This document shows positions 54,746 to 62,885 of a stretch of 64,000 nucleotides of DNA, in pieces. Source of the DNA: Massilia soli. GTDB taxonomy: Bacteria > Pseudomonadota > Gammaproteobacteria > Burkholderiales > Burkholderiaceae_D. The stretch lies in assembly GCF_016809835.1 (NCBI RefSeq), contig NZ_JAFBIL020000003.1:1-64000 (forward strand), written 5' to 3'. Position 1 is the first letter of the stretch. The number at the start of each line of letters is the position of its first letter. The notes beneath the pieces are model-generated. The model was not told where the DNA came from and ran no database searches. It saw nothing but the letters and a program-made list of their open reading frames with translations. Made by a program: the position numbers and the translations under genes.

Positions 54746-55452
54746 TTGGCTGCCTCGCTGGCCCGGGTCACGCCGGTTTCGGGATCAGTGCGGTAGCCGT
54801 CAAGCACCTGGAACCCGAGCGGGTTGATTTCACGCAGGTCGTCCGAGACGGGCTCGTTGACGTAGCGGTACGGGACCGTGGCGATCCAGTAGCTCTCGAC
54901 CGACGGCGCCCCGGGCTGTTCGGCGATCTTGGTGAAGTGGACATTGGCGAGGTTCTTGCCGATGAAGGTCACCGAACGGATCTTCACATTGACCCGGACC
55001 TTCGATCCGTACTGGTGGATGGGCGAAGCGGGATTGTCGGGGCGGTAGAAGGCATAAACCTTCTTCTGTTCCTGCGCGGAACTCAGCAGACCCACCGTCC
55101 GATAGGTGTGCTCGTATTGATCGTACTGGTAGTGCTCGCGGTTGCGGACGTACAGGCGTAGCCAGTATTTGTCGGTGACTTCCTTGTAGGTGGTCGTCGC
55201 GTCGCTGAGCGTCGTGCGCTGCACATCGACAAGACCGTTGGTCTCGTCGACACGGATGATGCGATGCTCCACCTGCTTGAGCGGGAACAGCATGAGATTG
55301 GCGCTGACACTGAGCAGCGCGATCACCCCCGCAGCACTGGCAACCAGCCATGCGCGCTTTTCTGATTGCTTGGTGCGCAGCACATGGTCGGTGTCCCAGG
55401 ACGCGGCCTGGCGAAAGTACTCGCTGCCGTCATCTTGCCTGACCGGTTCCAT
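54742..55452 (-). CDS. virB8: Type IV secretion protein VirB8
   Basis: About 236 residues from ATG 55452 (MEPVRQDDGSEYFRQAASWD); the frame is open further upstream over virB7. A single membrane span (WLVASAAGVIALLSVSANLMLF) is followed by the periplasmic NTF2-like VirB8 domain (VDVQRTTLSDATTTYKEVTDKYWLRLYVRNREHYQ). It nucleates assembly and contacts VirB9 and VirB10. Four nt separate it from virB7. Confidence 0.94.
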   Translation of the reverse strand: MEPVRQDDGSEYFRQAASWDTDHVLRTKQSEKRAWLVASAAGVIALLSVSANLMLFPLKQVEHRIIRVDETNGLVDVQRTTLSDATTTYKEVTDKYWLRLYVRNREHYQYDQYEHTYRTVGLLSSAQEQKKVYAFYRPDNPASPIHQYGSKVRVNVKIRSVTFIGKNLANVHFTKIAEQPGAPSVESYWIATVPYRYVNEPVSDDLREINPLGFQVLDGYRTDPETGVTRASEAAK

Positions 55453-55456
55453 GATG

Positions 55457-55615
55457 TTACTCCGCGCCGCGGCTGGCTTGGGTGCTTGAGGCGAGCGCCG
55501 CGCTTTGCTGCTGGTTGATGGGACGCTTGTTGGCGCCATCGCATGTCGCCAGTTTGTTGGCCGAAGCGCATGCGGAAAGCCAGGTGAGCACCAGGCTGAC
55601 GATGAGAAGTTTCAT
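55457..55615 (-). CDS. virB7: VirB7-like outer-membrane lipoprotein
   Basis: 52 residues (MKLLIVSLVLTWLSACASAN...). A short signal peptide ends in the lipobox LSAC with the acylated cysteine at residue 16. A second cysteine in LATCDGANKRPI could bond to VirB9 as in the Agrobacterium VirB7-VirB9 pair. Position between virB6 and virB8 is the usual one. The ATG at 55615 is preferred because AAAGGA lies 8 nt upstream of it; another ATG is two codons earlier. Too short to be found by size alone. Confidence 0.82.
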   Translation of the reverse strand: MKLLIVSLVLTWLSACASANKLATCDGANKRPINQQQSAALASSTQASRGAE

Positions 55616-55659
55616 GTGCATGTCCTTTGAGGTCAGTGGCGCGAAGTGCAACGGTCGGG

Positions 55660-56685
55660 TTAGTTCTTGCTGATGGAGTTGGTGTTGCCGCGCATTTTTC
55701 GCGCTGCCCACACGACGGGTGCCGCCGCCATTCGACCACCGGCCCTGAGCGCCTGGGCATCCTTTTTGGCGCCTTGGAAGGCCTTCTGCATATTGCTGGG
55801 TCGCATCGCGCCTGCAGCCGATTTCAGTTTGTCGGTGGCCCAGTTGATGGCGCCCATCGTTGAAATCGCAATGCCCCCAGCGAGCGATGAAGCAAGGTTC
55901 TGGACCTGCATGAGACATAAGAGGCTAACGACTGCCATAAGCAGCAAGGACGCGATCGACGCGATACCAAATTCGTCGGTTCTTGATGCGTCAAGCGCGC
56001 CCCTTGCAGCATCGGCGAACATACCAAACATAAATTTGATTACCGCGATACATAACGCAGAGATGAGGGCGTAGTTAAGTGCGAGTCCGAGCCAAGCTTC
56101 GAAGAACTTTTTCGTACTGTCGAACATAAGACAGATGACAAAAATCGGGCCGATTCCCAAGAGCACTGCAATCATGACCTTTGCGAGGATAATTAAGAAC
56201 GCAGCGTAGCCAACGCTTAATAGCGCGGAAAGCCAAATTATTGCCGCAACTAAAAATGCGCCTGGGTTATCGAAAATGTCTGCCTTCTCGTAGACCGACT
56301 GACTCGCGTACATCGCATCGGAAAAAACGCTGTCTAGAGTCGCTTTTGAATCTTCCGTCGTTCCACCATTCCCTAGAAGGCCGACGAAATACTCTGGAAG
56401 GGCAAACAGATTGTTGGCGATCAAGTCTGAATACGAACCCACGCTTATTGCGAGGTTCATGATGATGGCCACCTTCATCAGTCTGAACGCCGCATCAAGT
56501 ACGGGCTCCTGAATGAGACCGCGGTACATTGCGAAGCCCCATAAAATGATGTAGAGGGTTAGCATTTGATTCGCCACAGGTGTCAGCGCCTCTACAACGT
56601 TTCCAGCAGTCGCCTGGATATACTCAGCTACGGCAGCATCAACCGTTTCGAAAATATTTCGGAGGAAGAAGTATGCCGGCTGCAT
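55660..56685 (-). CDS. virB6: Type IV secretion inner-membrane protein VirB6
   Basis: 341 residues with about six membrane spans, for example MLTLYIILWGFAMY, AAIIWLSALLSVGYAAFLIILAKVMIAVLLGIGPIFVICLMF and ASIASLLLMAVVSLLCLM. FDSTKKFFEAWLGLALNYAL is the conserved TrbL/VirB6 loop. Most of the gene is clearly more AT-rich than its neighbours, while its 3' end (55660-about 55900) returns to local composition. It forms the inner-membrane part of the channel, and in related systems it is the target of entry exclusion. Confidence 0.92.
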   Translation of the reverse strand: MQPAYFFLRNIFETVDAAVAEYIQATAGNVVEALTPVANQMLTLYIILWGFAMYRGLIQEPVLDAAFRLMKVAIIMNLAISVGSYSDLIANNLFALPEYFVGLLGNGGTTEDSKATLDSVFSDAMYASQSVYEKADIFDNPGAFLVAAIIWLSALLSVGYAAFLIILAKVMIAVLLGIGPIFVICLMFDSTKKFFEAWLGLALNYALISALCIAVIKFMFGMFADAARGALDASRTDEFGIASIASLLLMAVVSLLCLMQVQNLASSLAGGIAISTMGAINWATDKLKSAAGAMRPSNMQKAFQGAKKDAQALRAGGRMAAAPVVWAARKMRGNTNSISKN

Positions 56686-56699
56686 GATTCATGTCCCTG

Positions 56700-57056
56700 C
56701 TATTTTTTAAGCGGTATATACACTGGTTTTCCACCACCCATGACGGCCGCTTGCGCGGCGAGGGCGTTCTCGCAATTTGGCGAATTTTTAAACGTAGCTT
56801 TGTGATCTCGGCAGATACTCGTGATGACGCCCCTCTCAGCGCGATGAGCTCGCCAATAGGAAACAGGCTTAACTTCTAAGGCATTCCAAGCACTTATACA
56901 CTCCCGATCATTGCCTAGCCCTCCTGGATTTGATTGGCACACTTGTAGCTTTGCCTCACGCTCCTCGGGATTGTCGCGATAAAAAGCGACATCGCGAGTC
57001 GGTTCGCACGCGATGAGAAACATGGTTGCGATGAACCCTAAAATTATGGATTTCAT
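56700..57056 (-). CDS. eexN: EexN-like entry-exclusion lipoprotein
   Basis: 118 residues. Signal peptide with lipobox MFLIACEPT (Cys about residue 17), then VAFYRDNPEEREAKLQVCQSNPGGLGNDRECISAWNA and ICRDHKATFKNSPNCENAL, the cysteine pattern of EexN entry-exclusion lipoproteins. These block a second, related element from entering, acting on VirB6-type proteins. It is encoded between virB5 and virB6 and shares the AT-rich composition of virB6. It ends GGGKPVYIPLKK, similar to the end of VirB5. Confidence 0.85.
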   Translation of the reverse strand: MKSIILGFIATMFLIACEPTRDVAFYRDNPEEREAKLQVCQSNPGGLGNDRECISAWNALEVKPVSYWRAHRAERGVITSICRDHKATFKNSPNCENALAAQAAVMGGGKPVYIPLKK

Positions 57057-57073
57057 GAGTAAGCCCCTCGAAA

Positions 57074-57775
57074 TTAGTACCCGGATACATACACTGGTTT
57101 GCCTGGCCCCACTTTCGCCATCGTTTCGCGCGCTTGTTGTTTCAATTGCTTTTCCTGGGCACTTTGGATCATGGCCAGCATATTCAGCTTGATCATCTCG
57201 TTCTGCAGCATCGCGTTTTCGGCATTGATGCGGTTGGCGAGATCGGCGGCCGCCTTGGGGTCCTGCGCGAGATCGACCCGGTTGACCAGGGTTTGCAGGG
57301 TGTCGAAACGGGCGCCTGCGGCGTTGTAGGAGGCTTCGGCGGTGGCCTGCATCGTCGCGATCTGGGTCTGCTGTCGGTCGAGCATGCGCGCGGTCTGCGG
57401 CGTGGCGGCCTGGGCCGGGGTCATGATCTGCGCGGCGCGCCGGATCGCTTCCAGCGAGCCGGACAGGCCTTGTGTACGCCCGGCCCCCTGGCTCAGATTG
57501 TAGAGGCCCGATGCCGACTTCGGCAGATAGTGGCGGGCCGCCGGGTTGTTGATCAGGCTGCCCATGCCGCGCACGCCGTTCATCGCGTTGTACATGCGCT
57601 TGGCCTCATCCAGCTGCAGTTTGAGCTGGGTGACCTGCTGGACAAACTGGGCGTAGTTCGATGCCTGGTTGAGCTTGACGGTCGCATGGTTGGCGGCGTC
57701 GTAGACGGGCATGGCCCGGAGTGACGGCGCCGCCAGCAGGGCGGCGCACGTCACAAGTATCGCGGCGTGTTTCAT
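57074..57775 (-). CDS. virB5: Type IV secretion pilus-tip protein VirB5
   Basis: 233 residues from ATG 57775. Signal peptide MKHAAILVTCAALLAAPSLRA, then a long helical domain (VKLNQASNYAQFVQQVTQLKLQLDEAKRMYNAMNG) typical of VirB5/TrbJ, and an Ala/Gln-rich C-terminal part ending VGPGKPVYVSGY. A minor pilus subunit with an adhesive or tip role. It overlaps the virB4 stop by 4 nt. Confidence 0.9.
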   Translation of the reverse strand: MKHAAILVTCAALLAAPSLRAMPVYDAANHATVKLNQASNYAQFVQQVTQLKLQLDEAKRMYNAMNGVRGMGSLINNPAARHYLPKSASGLYNLSQGAGRTQGLSGSLEAIRRAAQIMTPAQAATPQTARMLDRQQTQIATMQATAEASYNAAGARFDTLQTLVNRVDLAQDPKAAADLANRINAENAMLQNEMIKLNMLAMIQSAQEKQLKQQARETMAKVGPGKPVYVSGY

Positions 57776-60159
57776 GACGGAGTTCTCCTTTGGTGGAACA
57801 GCGGGAGCCAGATATCGGGATCGGTACCGACCTGCGCGAGCAGCTGGTCGAGCAGCGCGTTGTTGGCGGTGGTGCCGGACAGAACGGCCAGTTCGTCGTC
57901 GAAGCCTCGCAGATTCAATTCGGCGATGACGGAGTTGTGCCCTTGCTTGACGAGGAACTGGCGCGAGCCTTCGGGCAGTGTCTTGACGATGTCGAACTCG
58001 CGTTCGGAGCAATGCAGGCCGTCGACATAGTCCTCGTGGGTGGCTTTTGGGTTGGGCATCAAAATCAGCGTTGGGCACTGCTCGATGATCGTGTGGGCTA
58101 TCGGCGAGCGCAGGGTGTCTTTGGCGGACTGGGTGCCGAACACCAGAAAGCCGTTTTGCTTGCGGATGGTCTTGAGCTTGCGGTTGGCGAAGTCTTCAAA
58201 GACCGCGTCTTGAAGGAGGCGCCAGAATTCATCCATGAAGCAGACGAAACGGCGGCCGTCCATCGCGCAGTCGATCCGGTACATCAGGTAGAACAGGGCG
58301 TTGGTGCGCACCTCATCGTTGTCGAGCAGTTCGGTCATGTCGAAGCCGAACATCTTGCAGGCATTGAAATCGAGGCTGTCGGTGGCGTTGTCGAACACCC
58401 AGCCGAGCTGGTGGCCGGCGGACCAGCGCGCGATGCGGTAGTAGATGCCGTCGGTGTCGGTGACGTCGAGGAAGCTGAGCACCTGGGTCAGGCGCCGCTG
58501 CGCGCGCGGCAGTTCCATCACGCCGGCGACGGCCTTGCTGATCGCGCCGTCTTCCTGGCTGTTCAGGGGGATGGCGCGGCCCGCGCCGTCGCGGGCGCGC
58601 GCGAGGTTGCGCAGCCAGGCTTCGATGAATTCCAGGTTGGCCGCGGTGGGTTCGAGCTGCAGCGGATTCCAGCCGGTGGCGATGCCGTTGGTCAGGGACT
58701 GGTAGCGCCCGCGCATGGCGCAGATGTAGATGCGGGCGCCGGCGTTCAGGTCGATGAACACGATGGTCGGATCGAATTTCTGCAACTGGGAGATCATGAA
58801 ATTCTGGGTGGCGGTCTTGCCCGAACCGGTCGGGCCGATGATGGTCGTGTTGCCGACATCGAAGCGGTGAAAATTGAAGTACAGCGGGCCGCCCGAGGCG
58901 GTGCGCAGCAGCGTGACGGCAGGGCCCCAGTGGTTGCGTTCGCGCTTGCCGGTCGGGTAGTTGTGGAAGGCGGACAGGCCGGCGAAGTTGCGCGAGGTGA
59001 GCGGCGCGGGCCTGGTGCGGAATTCGAAGTTGCCGGGCAGCTGGGCCCAGTAGGCCGCTTCGTTGGCGCTGTCCTCGCGCGCGACCACCATGCCGGTATC
59101 GCTCAATACCGTCCTGGCCTGGCCGACGCAGTCGCGCAGCGCGCTGGCCGACGCGGCCAGCAGCTGCAGGGTGAAGTGGTAGCGGCCGAACACGAAACGG
59201 TTGGAGATCAGGTCATCCATGGCCAGTTCGAGCTCGTCGATCTGGGAGGCGGCCAGGTCGCCGGCATTGATCATCACCGCGCGCTGGCGTTCCAGCAGGC
59301 GCTGCGCTTCCTGCTTGTTCATGAAGACGAAGGACTGGGTGAGGATGAATTCGTATGGTTCGGCCATCAGGGCGTCGAGCATCCCGGGGCCGGTGATGGC
59401 CGGGTATTCCTTGATGCCGAGGATTGCGCCGTAGCGTGTTCCCGCCGGCGCCTTGTAGGCGAGCGACTCGGTGCCGAAGAAGGGACGGCTGGTGGCGATG
59501 AAGCTGCGCAGGTCGCCCTGGGGCAGTGGCATGGGCTGCCATTCCCCATTGACCAGGAAACCGAAGAATTCGAGCAGTTCGGAGTAGGCGCGGCCGCGAT
59601 GCTGGTACACGCCGAGTACTTCGGCGTCATAACGCTGCAGGGCGACCTTGACGGTGTCTTCCAGTTCGTCGAGGGCGGCCAGACCGGCCAGCTGCTCGTT
59701 TAGCAGCGATTCGCGGCTGAGTTTTTCGAAGCGACCGAAAAAGCGGTCGACCCGGTTGGCGGCGGGACGGTAGACCAGGGTGATATACAGTTCGTTGACC
59801 AGCATGCTGGCGCCGGACAGGCAGTGGTCGCGGTATTTGCTGTTCAGGCGGCTGGCGAAGCCGGGTGCGTAGTCGCCGACGGGGTAGGTCTGCTCGATGC
59901 GGCGCACGATGTGCGACCAGACTGCCAGGTGGGGACTGGCGATGGTGCGCAGCAGATAGCCGAGCTGCTCGTGCCAGACATTGATGTCCTGGTCGTCCGC
60001 GCTGTCGTGGGCGATGCCGGCCAGCCGGAATACGCGCACGAAGTCGCCGGAATGGTTCTTGATGGTGGTGCGCGCGATGTGGGCGGCGAACGGAATATTG
60101 ACCGACAGCGGCAGCTCGGCCCGCATGGCCTTGCGGTCCTTGAGCTTGTGGGTGATCAT
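57772..60159 (-). CDS. virB4: Type IV secretion ATPase VirB4
   Basis: About 795 residues from ATG 60159 (MITHKLKDRKAMRAELPLSV); the frame stays open upstream into virB3. The CagE/VirB4 N-terminal domain comes first, then Walker A GPTGSGKTATQN, TIVFIDLNAGARIY, and Walker B/arginine-finger regions in GRRFVCFMDEFWRLLQDAVFEDFANRKLKTIRKQNGFLVFGTQS. The largest ATPase of the channel, needed for pilus assembly and transfer. It overlaps virB3 by 4 nt. Confidence 0.95.
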   Translation of the reverse strand: MITHKLKDRKAMRAELPLSVNIPFAAHIARTTIKNHSGDFVRVFRLAGIAHDSADDQDINVWHEQLGYLLRTIASPHLAVWSHIVRRIEQTYPVGDYAPGFASRLNSKYRDHCLSGASMLVNELYITLVYRPAANRVDRFFGRFEKLSRESLLNEQLAGLAALDELEDTVKVALQRYDAEVLGVYQHRGRAYSELLEFFGFLVNGEWQPMPLPQGDLRSFIATSRPFFGTESLAYKAPAGTRYGAILGIKEYPAITGPGMLDALMAEPYEFILTQSFVFMNKQEAQRLLERQRAVMINAGDLAASQIDELELAMDDLISNRFVFGRYHFTLQLLAASASALRDCVGQARTVLSDTGMVVAREDSANEAAYWAQLPGNFEFRTRPAPLTSRNFAGLSAFHNYPTGKRERNHWGPAVTLLRTASGGPLYFNFHRFDVGNTTIIGPTGSGKTATQNFMISQLQKFDPTIVFIDLNAGARIYICAMRGRYQSLTNGIATGWNPLQLEPTAANLEFIEAWLRNLARARDGAGRAIPLNSQEDGAISKAVAGVMELPRAQRRLTQVLSFLDVTDTDGIYYRIARWSAGHQLGWVFDNATDSLDFNACKMFGFDMTELLDNDEVRTNALFYLMYRIDCAMDGRRFVCFMDEFWRLLQDAVFEDFANRKLKTIRKQNGFLVFGTQSAKDTLRSPIAHTIIEQCPTLILMPNPKATHEDYVDGLHCSEREFDIVKTLPEGSRQFLVKQGHNSVIAELNLRGFDDELAVLSGTTANNALLDQLLAQVGTDPDIWLPLFHQRRTPS

Positions 60160-60482
60160 GGCTGGTCCCCGGCGCGGGCCCTGGCCTTGGCACGGAACGG
60201 CTCCAGCGGGCTGTAGCTGCTGCTGCGCCACAGCCTGCGGTTCAGGTTGCGTCCCTTGGTCGCGGCCCACAGGAACAGCAGTTCAAAGGCGCGCGGTTCG
60301 TTCAGGCAGACCAGGTAGGCGACGGCATGTATCGGAATGCAGACGCTCAGGTACAAGATATTGTTCGCTGCCAGGAACACGATGCTGCTGAGCATCGTGT
60401 TGAGCAGGAATGCCGGCAGCGTCACGCCAGCCACCATGGTGGGGCGGGTGACACCGACGAACAGCGTGTCGGTGGTGAGCAT
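60156..60482 (-). CDS. virB3: Type IV secretion protein VirB3
   Basis: 108 residues. LFVGVTRPTMVAGVTLPAFLLNTMLSSIVFLAANNILYLSVCIPIHAVAYLVCLNEPRAFELLFLWAAT is the full VirB3 pattern: a short lead with TRP, two membrane spans, then the EPR-F motif. Small inner-membrane component that pairs with VirB4. Nine nt after virB2. Confidence 0.94.
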   Translation of the reverse strand: MLTTDTLFVGVTRPTMVAGVTLPAFLLNTMLSSIVFLAANNILYLSVCIPIHAVAYLVCLNEPRAFELLFLWAATKGRNLNRRLWRSSSYSPLEPFRAKARARAGDQP

Positions 60483-60491
60483 CGCGCACCC

Positions 60492-60824
60492 CTAGCTTAC
60501 AAAGCCGGAAAACTGGTCGACCAGGGAGGCTGCGCCGAAGGTCAGGATCAGGCCGCCCATCAGCATGCCGCCGGTACCCCAGGTGATTCTGCCCAGGTAG
60601 GCGGCAATGCCTGCAGCGATGACGGCCAGGATGGCGAGCGAGCGCATGACGCCGGAGTTGAGGAACCCGATGACACCATTGAGCATGTTTTGCACGGGAT
60701 TGGATTGGGCGAACGCCGGTTCGGCGCTGCAGCAGAAGACGATGACAAAGGTCAGCGCCAAACCGAGCCGGAACGGATCGGCACGGTGCGCGGTGGTGGG
60801 CTTAGCTGCTGTCGTCCTGCTCAT
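60492..60824 (-). CDS. virB2: Major pilin VirB2
   Basis: 110 residues. A long signal sequence ends near SAEPAFAQ, the usual AxA-Q processing site; the mature pilin has two hydrophobic helices (SLAILAVIAAGIAAYLG and GGMLMGGLILTFGAASLV). It polymerises to form the conjugative pilus. The 224 nt between virB2 and virB1 (60825-61048) hold no gene I can support. Confidence 0.93.
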   Translation of the reverse strand: MSRTTAAKPTTAHRADPFRLGLALTFVIVFCCSAEPAFAQSNPVQNMLNGVIGFLNSGVMRSLAILAVIAAGIAAYLGRITWGTGGMLMGGLILTFGAASLVDQFSGFVS

Positions 60825-61048
60825 GATTGCCTCTCAAATAAATTGTTAGCGAATCGACGGATTGGTCATTGCGATCTACGTGCCCCAGGAGCCAGTTGGC
60901 ACTGATCCAGACGCGTGGTGCTATCTACTGCTTGATCAGGATGGGCTTTTCCTCTTTCCAACGGAGCCTGACGTGCGGATAAATCCGCTGGTAGTTGGCG
61001 GGCCTGGCGTTGATCCCGATGGGCTTTACTTAAATCAAATTGGGATTC

Positions 61049-61810
61049 TTATTCGCGCCTGTTCTCCGCGTGTCGCGGGAGGCTTTGCGGTGAGGGTCGT
61101 GCCGCGTAGCCATCAACACTGCGCGCCTGTTCATGGCTGGCCGCGTAGCCATCGAAGGGATCGGCTAATTCAAAACGTTCTGCTTGGCGGCCATTCCGCG
61201 CGCTGGCTATCGCACCTTCTTCAGTCGATGGTGTCGCGTTTTCGGCGGGAGATAAAGGCGCGCGCTGCGGACGTGGCTTTCGTCCAGGTGTGGTTCGAAC
61301 TGGGATCGGCAGCGCTTCGGGGACTGCCCCCGAGGCATGCGGTACCGCCGTCAGGGCAGCGAGCACTTTCGCGACATAGCTCGGCTTGCCCTTTTCATCG
61401 GGAACCAGGCCGCGGCGGAAATTTCCGCTGTAGTAGCACGACAGGGCCGCCGCGAGGGCCTGGGTCGGGGCAGGGAAGCGGGCGCGGGCGCGGTCGTGGC
61501 ACTCCTGGAAGATGCGCGAGCCGGCGCGTAAATTGGCGCAGGGATTAAAGGCGGTTTCGTAGTCGAGGTTCATGCGGGCCAGGTTGTAGCGGTTGACCTG
61601 GCTGGTACCGAGTGAAAAGTTCCAACCCGCGTCTGCCAGGGCGCGCGCGGTTGCGACCGCCTCGGCCTTGCTGCGCGGCTGGCGTTGGAGGGCGCCGTTG
61701 ACGACGCCGATGCTGAACGGATGGCCACCGGACTCGACTTTGACGATGGCGGCCATCACGCGGCGATCGACGTCGTTGAAGCATTCGGTTCCCAGGGCGA
61801 GGGTGTCCAT
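61049..61810 (-). CDS. virB1: VirB1-like lytic transglycosylase
   Basis: 253 residues. The SLT domain has the catalytic glutamate E26 in AAIVKVESGGHPFSIGVVNG, then SLGTSQVNRYNLARMNLDYETAFNPCANLRAGSRIFQEC and ALSCYYSGNF. No classical signal peptide is seen at the N-terminus, as in some VirB1 proteins. The C-terminal third is Pro/Arg-rich. It opens peptidoglycan for channel assembly. First gene of the minus-strand transfer operon; the operon promoter is expected just upstream of 61810. Confidence 0.9.
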   Translation of the reverse strand: MDTLALGTECFNDVDRRVMAAIVKVESGGHPFSIGVVNGALQRQPRSKAEAVATARALADAGWNFSLGTSQVNRYNLARMNLDYETAFNPCANLRAGSRIFQECHDRARARFPAPTQALAAALSCYYSGNFRRGLVPDEKGKPSYVAKVLAALTAVPHASGAVPEALPIPVRTTPGRKPRPQRAPLSPAENATPSTEEGAIASARNGRQAERFELADPFDGYAASHEQARSVDGYAARPSPQSLPRHAENRRE

Positions 61811-61912
61811 GTTCGCGACCTATGTCAAATCCAGCAGGCCATCCGAATGACTGCTCGACACCCCACCGATGGCTGATGGATGTGCCGGCTAACCCTACAA
61901 TGACACTAATAA

Positions 61913-61942
61913 GCGTATGTTTTCGATAATTGAAAAATACGC
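61913..61942. promoter_or_regulatory. Long palindrome upstream of virB1, candidate operator
   Basis: GCGTATGTTTTC and GAAAAATACGC are inverted copies with one extra G in the left arm, separated by GATAATT. It lies about 100 nt upstream of the virB1 start. The symmetric form and position suggest a repressor site for the transfer operon. Confidence 0.5.
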
Positions 61943-62231
61943 ATTATCAACACGCTCCGGCTTCTCGCGGCTGAAAAACCGACTGAGAAAAAAAGTTGCT
62001 TTAGAGGATTGGACGTGGTCATTAGCTCAACATTGGCTGCCATTTTATATGGCTTGTCCTCTCGCGGGCACGCCTGTGTTTACGAATTGTCAGATCGAGG
62101 GCGAAAATTTTTGAACCAGGATGTACTTCGGGCAACTGGTTCGAGAAGCAGTCGGTAAGCTGCCGAAAACGAGGAGCCGTCGGAGCGTCCTTGCCGGACC
62201 TATATGCTTGAGATAGCTCAACGTCCCGAGG

Positions 62232-62247
62232 CTGTATAAATATACAG
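62232..62247 (+). promoter_or_regulatory. LexA (SOS) box
   Basis: CTGTATAAATATACAG, a perfect CTGT-N8-ACAG match with AT-rich centre, 39 nt upstream of the small membrane protein gene at 62287. Confidence 0.85.
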
Positions 62248-62286
62248 TCATCGCATGAATATGATTATCGTCGCCGAGGGGACCGC

Positions 62287-62619
62287 ATGGATAAGCTGAC
62301 CGACACCGATGCATACCGGGTCCTGCGGGCTACCGGCATCGTCGTGCTGGCAGCCGCGGGAGTCCTGCTGGTATTGGTTCGCGTCCTGGCATTCTTCCCC
62401 TTGCTGTGGCTGAGGATGCTGGTACTGCCAATCACGAATTTCTGCGCGGTGGCATCGCTGGGAGCACTGTGCATCGCCGCGTTGATCCATCCGGACAGCA
62501 CGCTGCTACTGCGCTTAGGCCTGTTCAGCTTTGGGGCTTTCATGGCGGGATGGTTGTATGACAGCCTGCTGCTGTTCCTGTCGCCCAGCCCAATTATTCT
62601 TGATAGTCGGGTGGATTGA
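62287..62619 (+). CDS. Small membrane protein under LexA control
   Basis: 110 residues with three or four hydrophobic spans: ATGIVVLAAAGVLLVLVRVLAFFPLLW, LRMLVLPITNFCAVASLGALCIAAL and LGLFSFGAFMAGWLYDSLLLFL. A GAGGGGA site precedes the ATG, and a perfect LexA box is 39 nt upstream. No family recognised. SOS-induced small inner-membrane proteins include division inhibitors and toxins, but nothing in the sequence identifies this one. Confidence 0.7.
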   Translation: MDKLTDTDAYRVLRATGIVVLAAAGVLLVLVRVLAFFPLLWLRMLVLPITNFCAVASLGALCIAALIHPDSTLLLRLGLFSFGAFMAGWLYDSLLLFLSPSPIILDSRVD

Positions 62620-62851
62620 TTGCTTCTCACATGGCGAGGGTGGGCACCGCGTGCCGAATCGAACACGCAGTGCTACTGCAAGGCGGTAATGCTTCTGCGA
62701 GATGGCGTCTGGGGTCAAATGCGGGCGACCCCATAGGTGCCGGAGGACTAAGTTGCTCGTCCTTTGTCGATCCCGGGGCGCGCGCGAAAGCACGAAACGT
62801 CGCAACTCCGGCCGAAAAAATTTCTTTCCGGTTTTGCTATCGGTGGCTATA

Positions 62852-62867
62852 CTGTGTTTTTATACAG
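62852..62867 (+). promoter_or_regulatory. LexA (SOS) box
   Basis: CTGTGTTTTTATACAG, a perfect CTGT-N8-ACAG match within the longer TA-flanked form. It is 18 nt upstream of the UmuD-like gene and would control that gene and imuA. The 266 nt between the membrane protein and this gene hold nothing else that I recognise. Confidence 0.88.
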
Positions 62868-62885
62868 TAGTTTGCCAAGACCTCC

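Larger units (their letters stand above)
61811..62286. other. Gene-free region between the transfer operon and the SOS genes
   Basis: 476 nt, AT-rich at 61900-62000. It holds a long palindrome (61913) and a LexA box (62232). An open frame on + at 61917-62114 lacks a ribosome-binding site and support. I found no copy of the tRNA-Ser 3' end here, so no right attachment site. Confidence 0.6.

Noticed and set aside
60862-61548. Open frame on + across the virB1-virB2 gap
   Set aside because: Most of it is antisense to virB1, and the free part has no ribosome-binding site or recognisable domain.
61917-62114. Small + strand frame upstream of virB1
   Set aside because: Starts inside the palindrome, lacks a ribosome-binding site, and no domain is seen.
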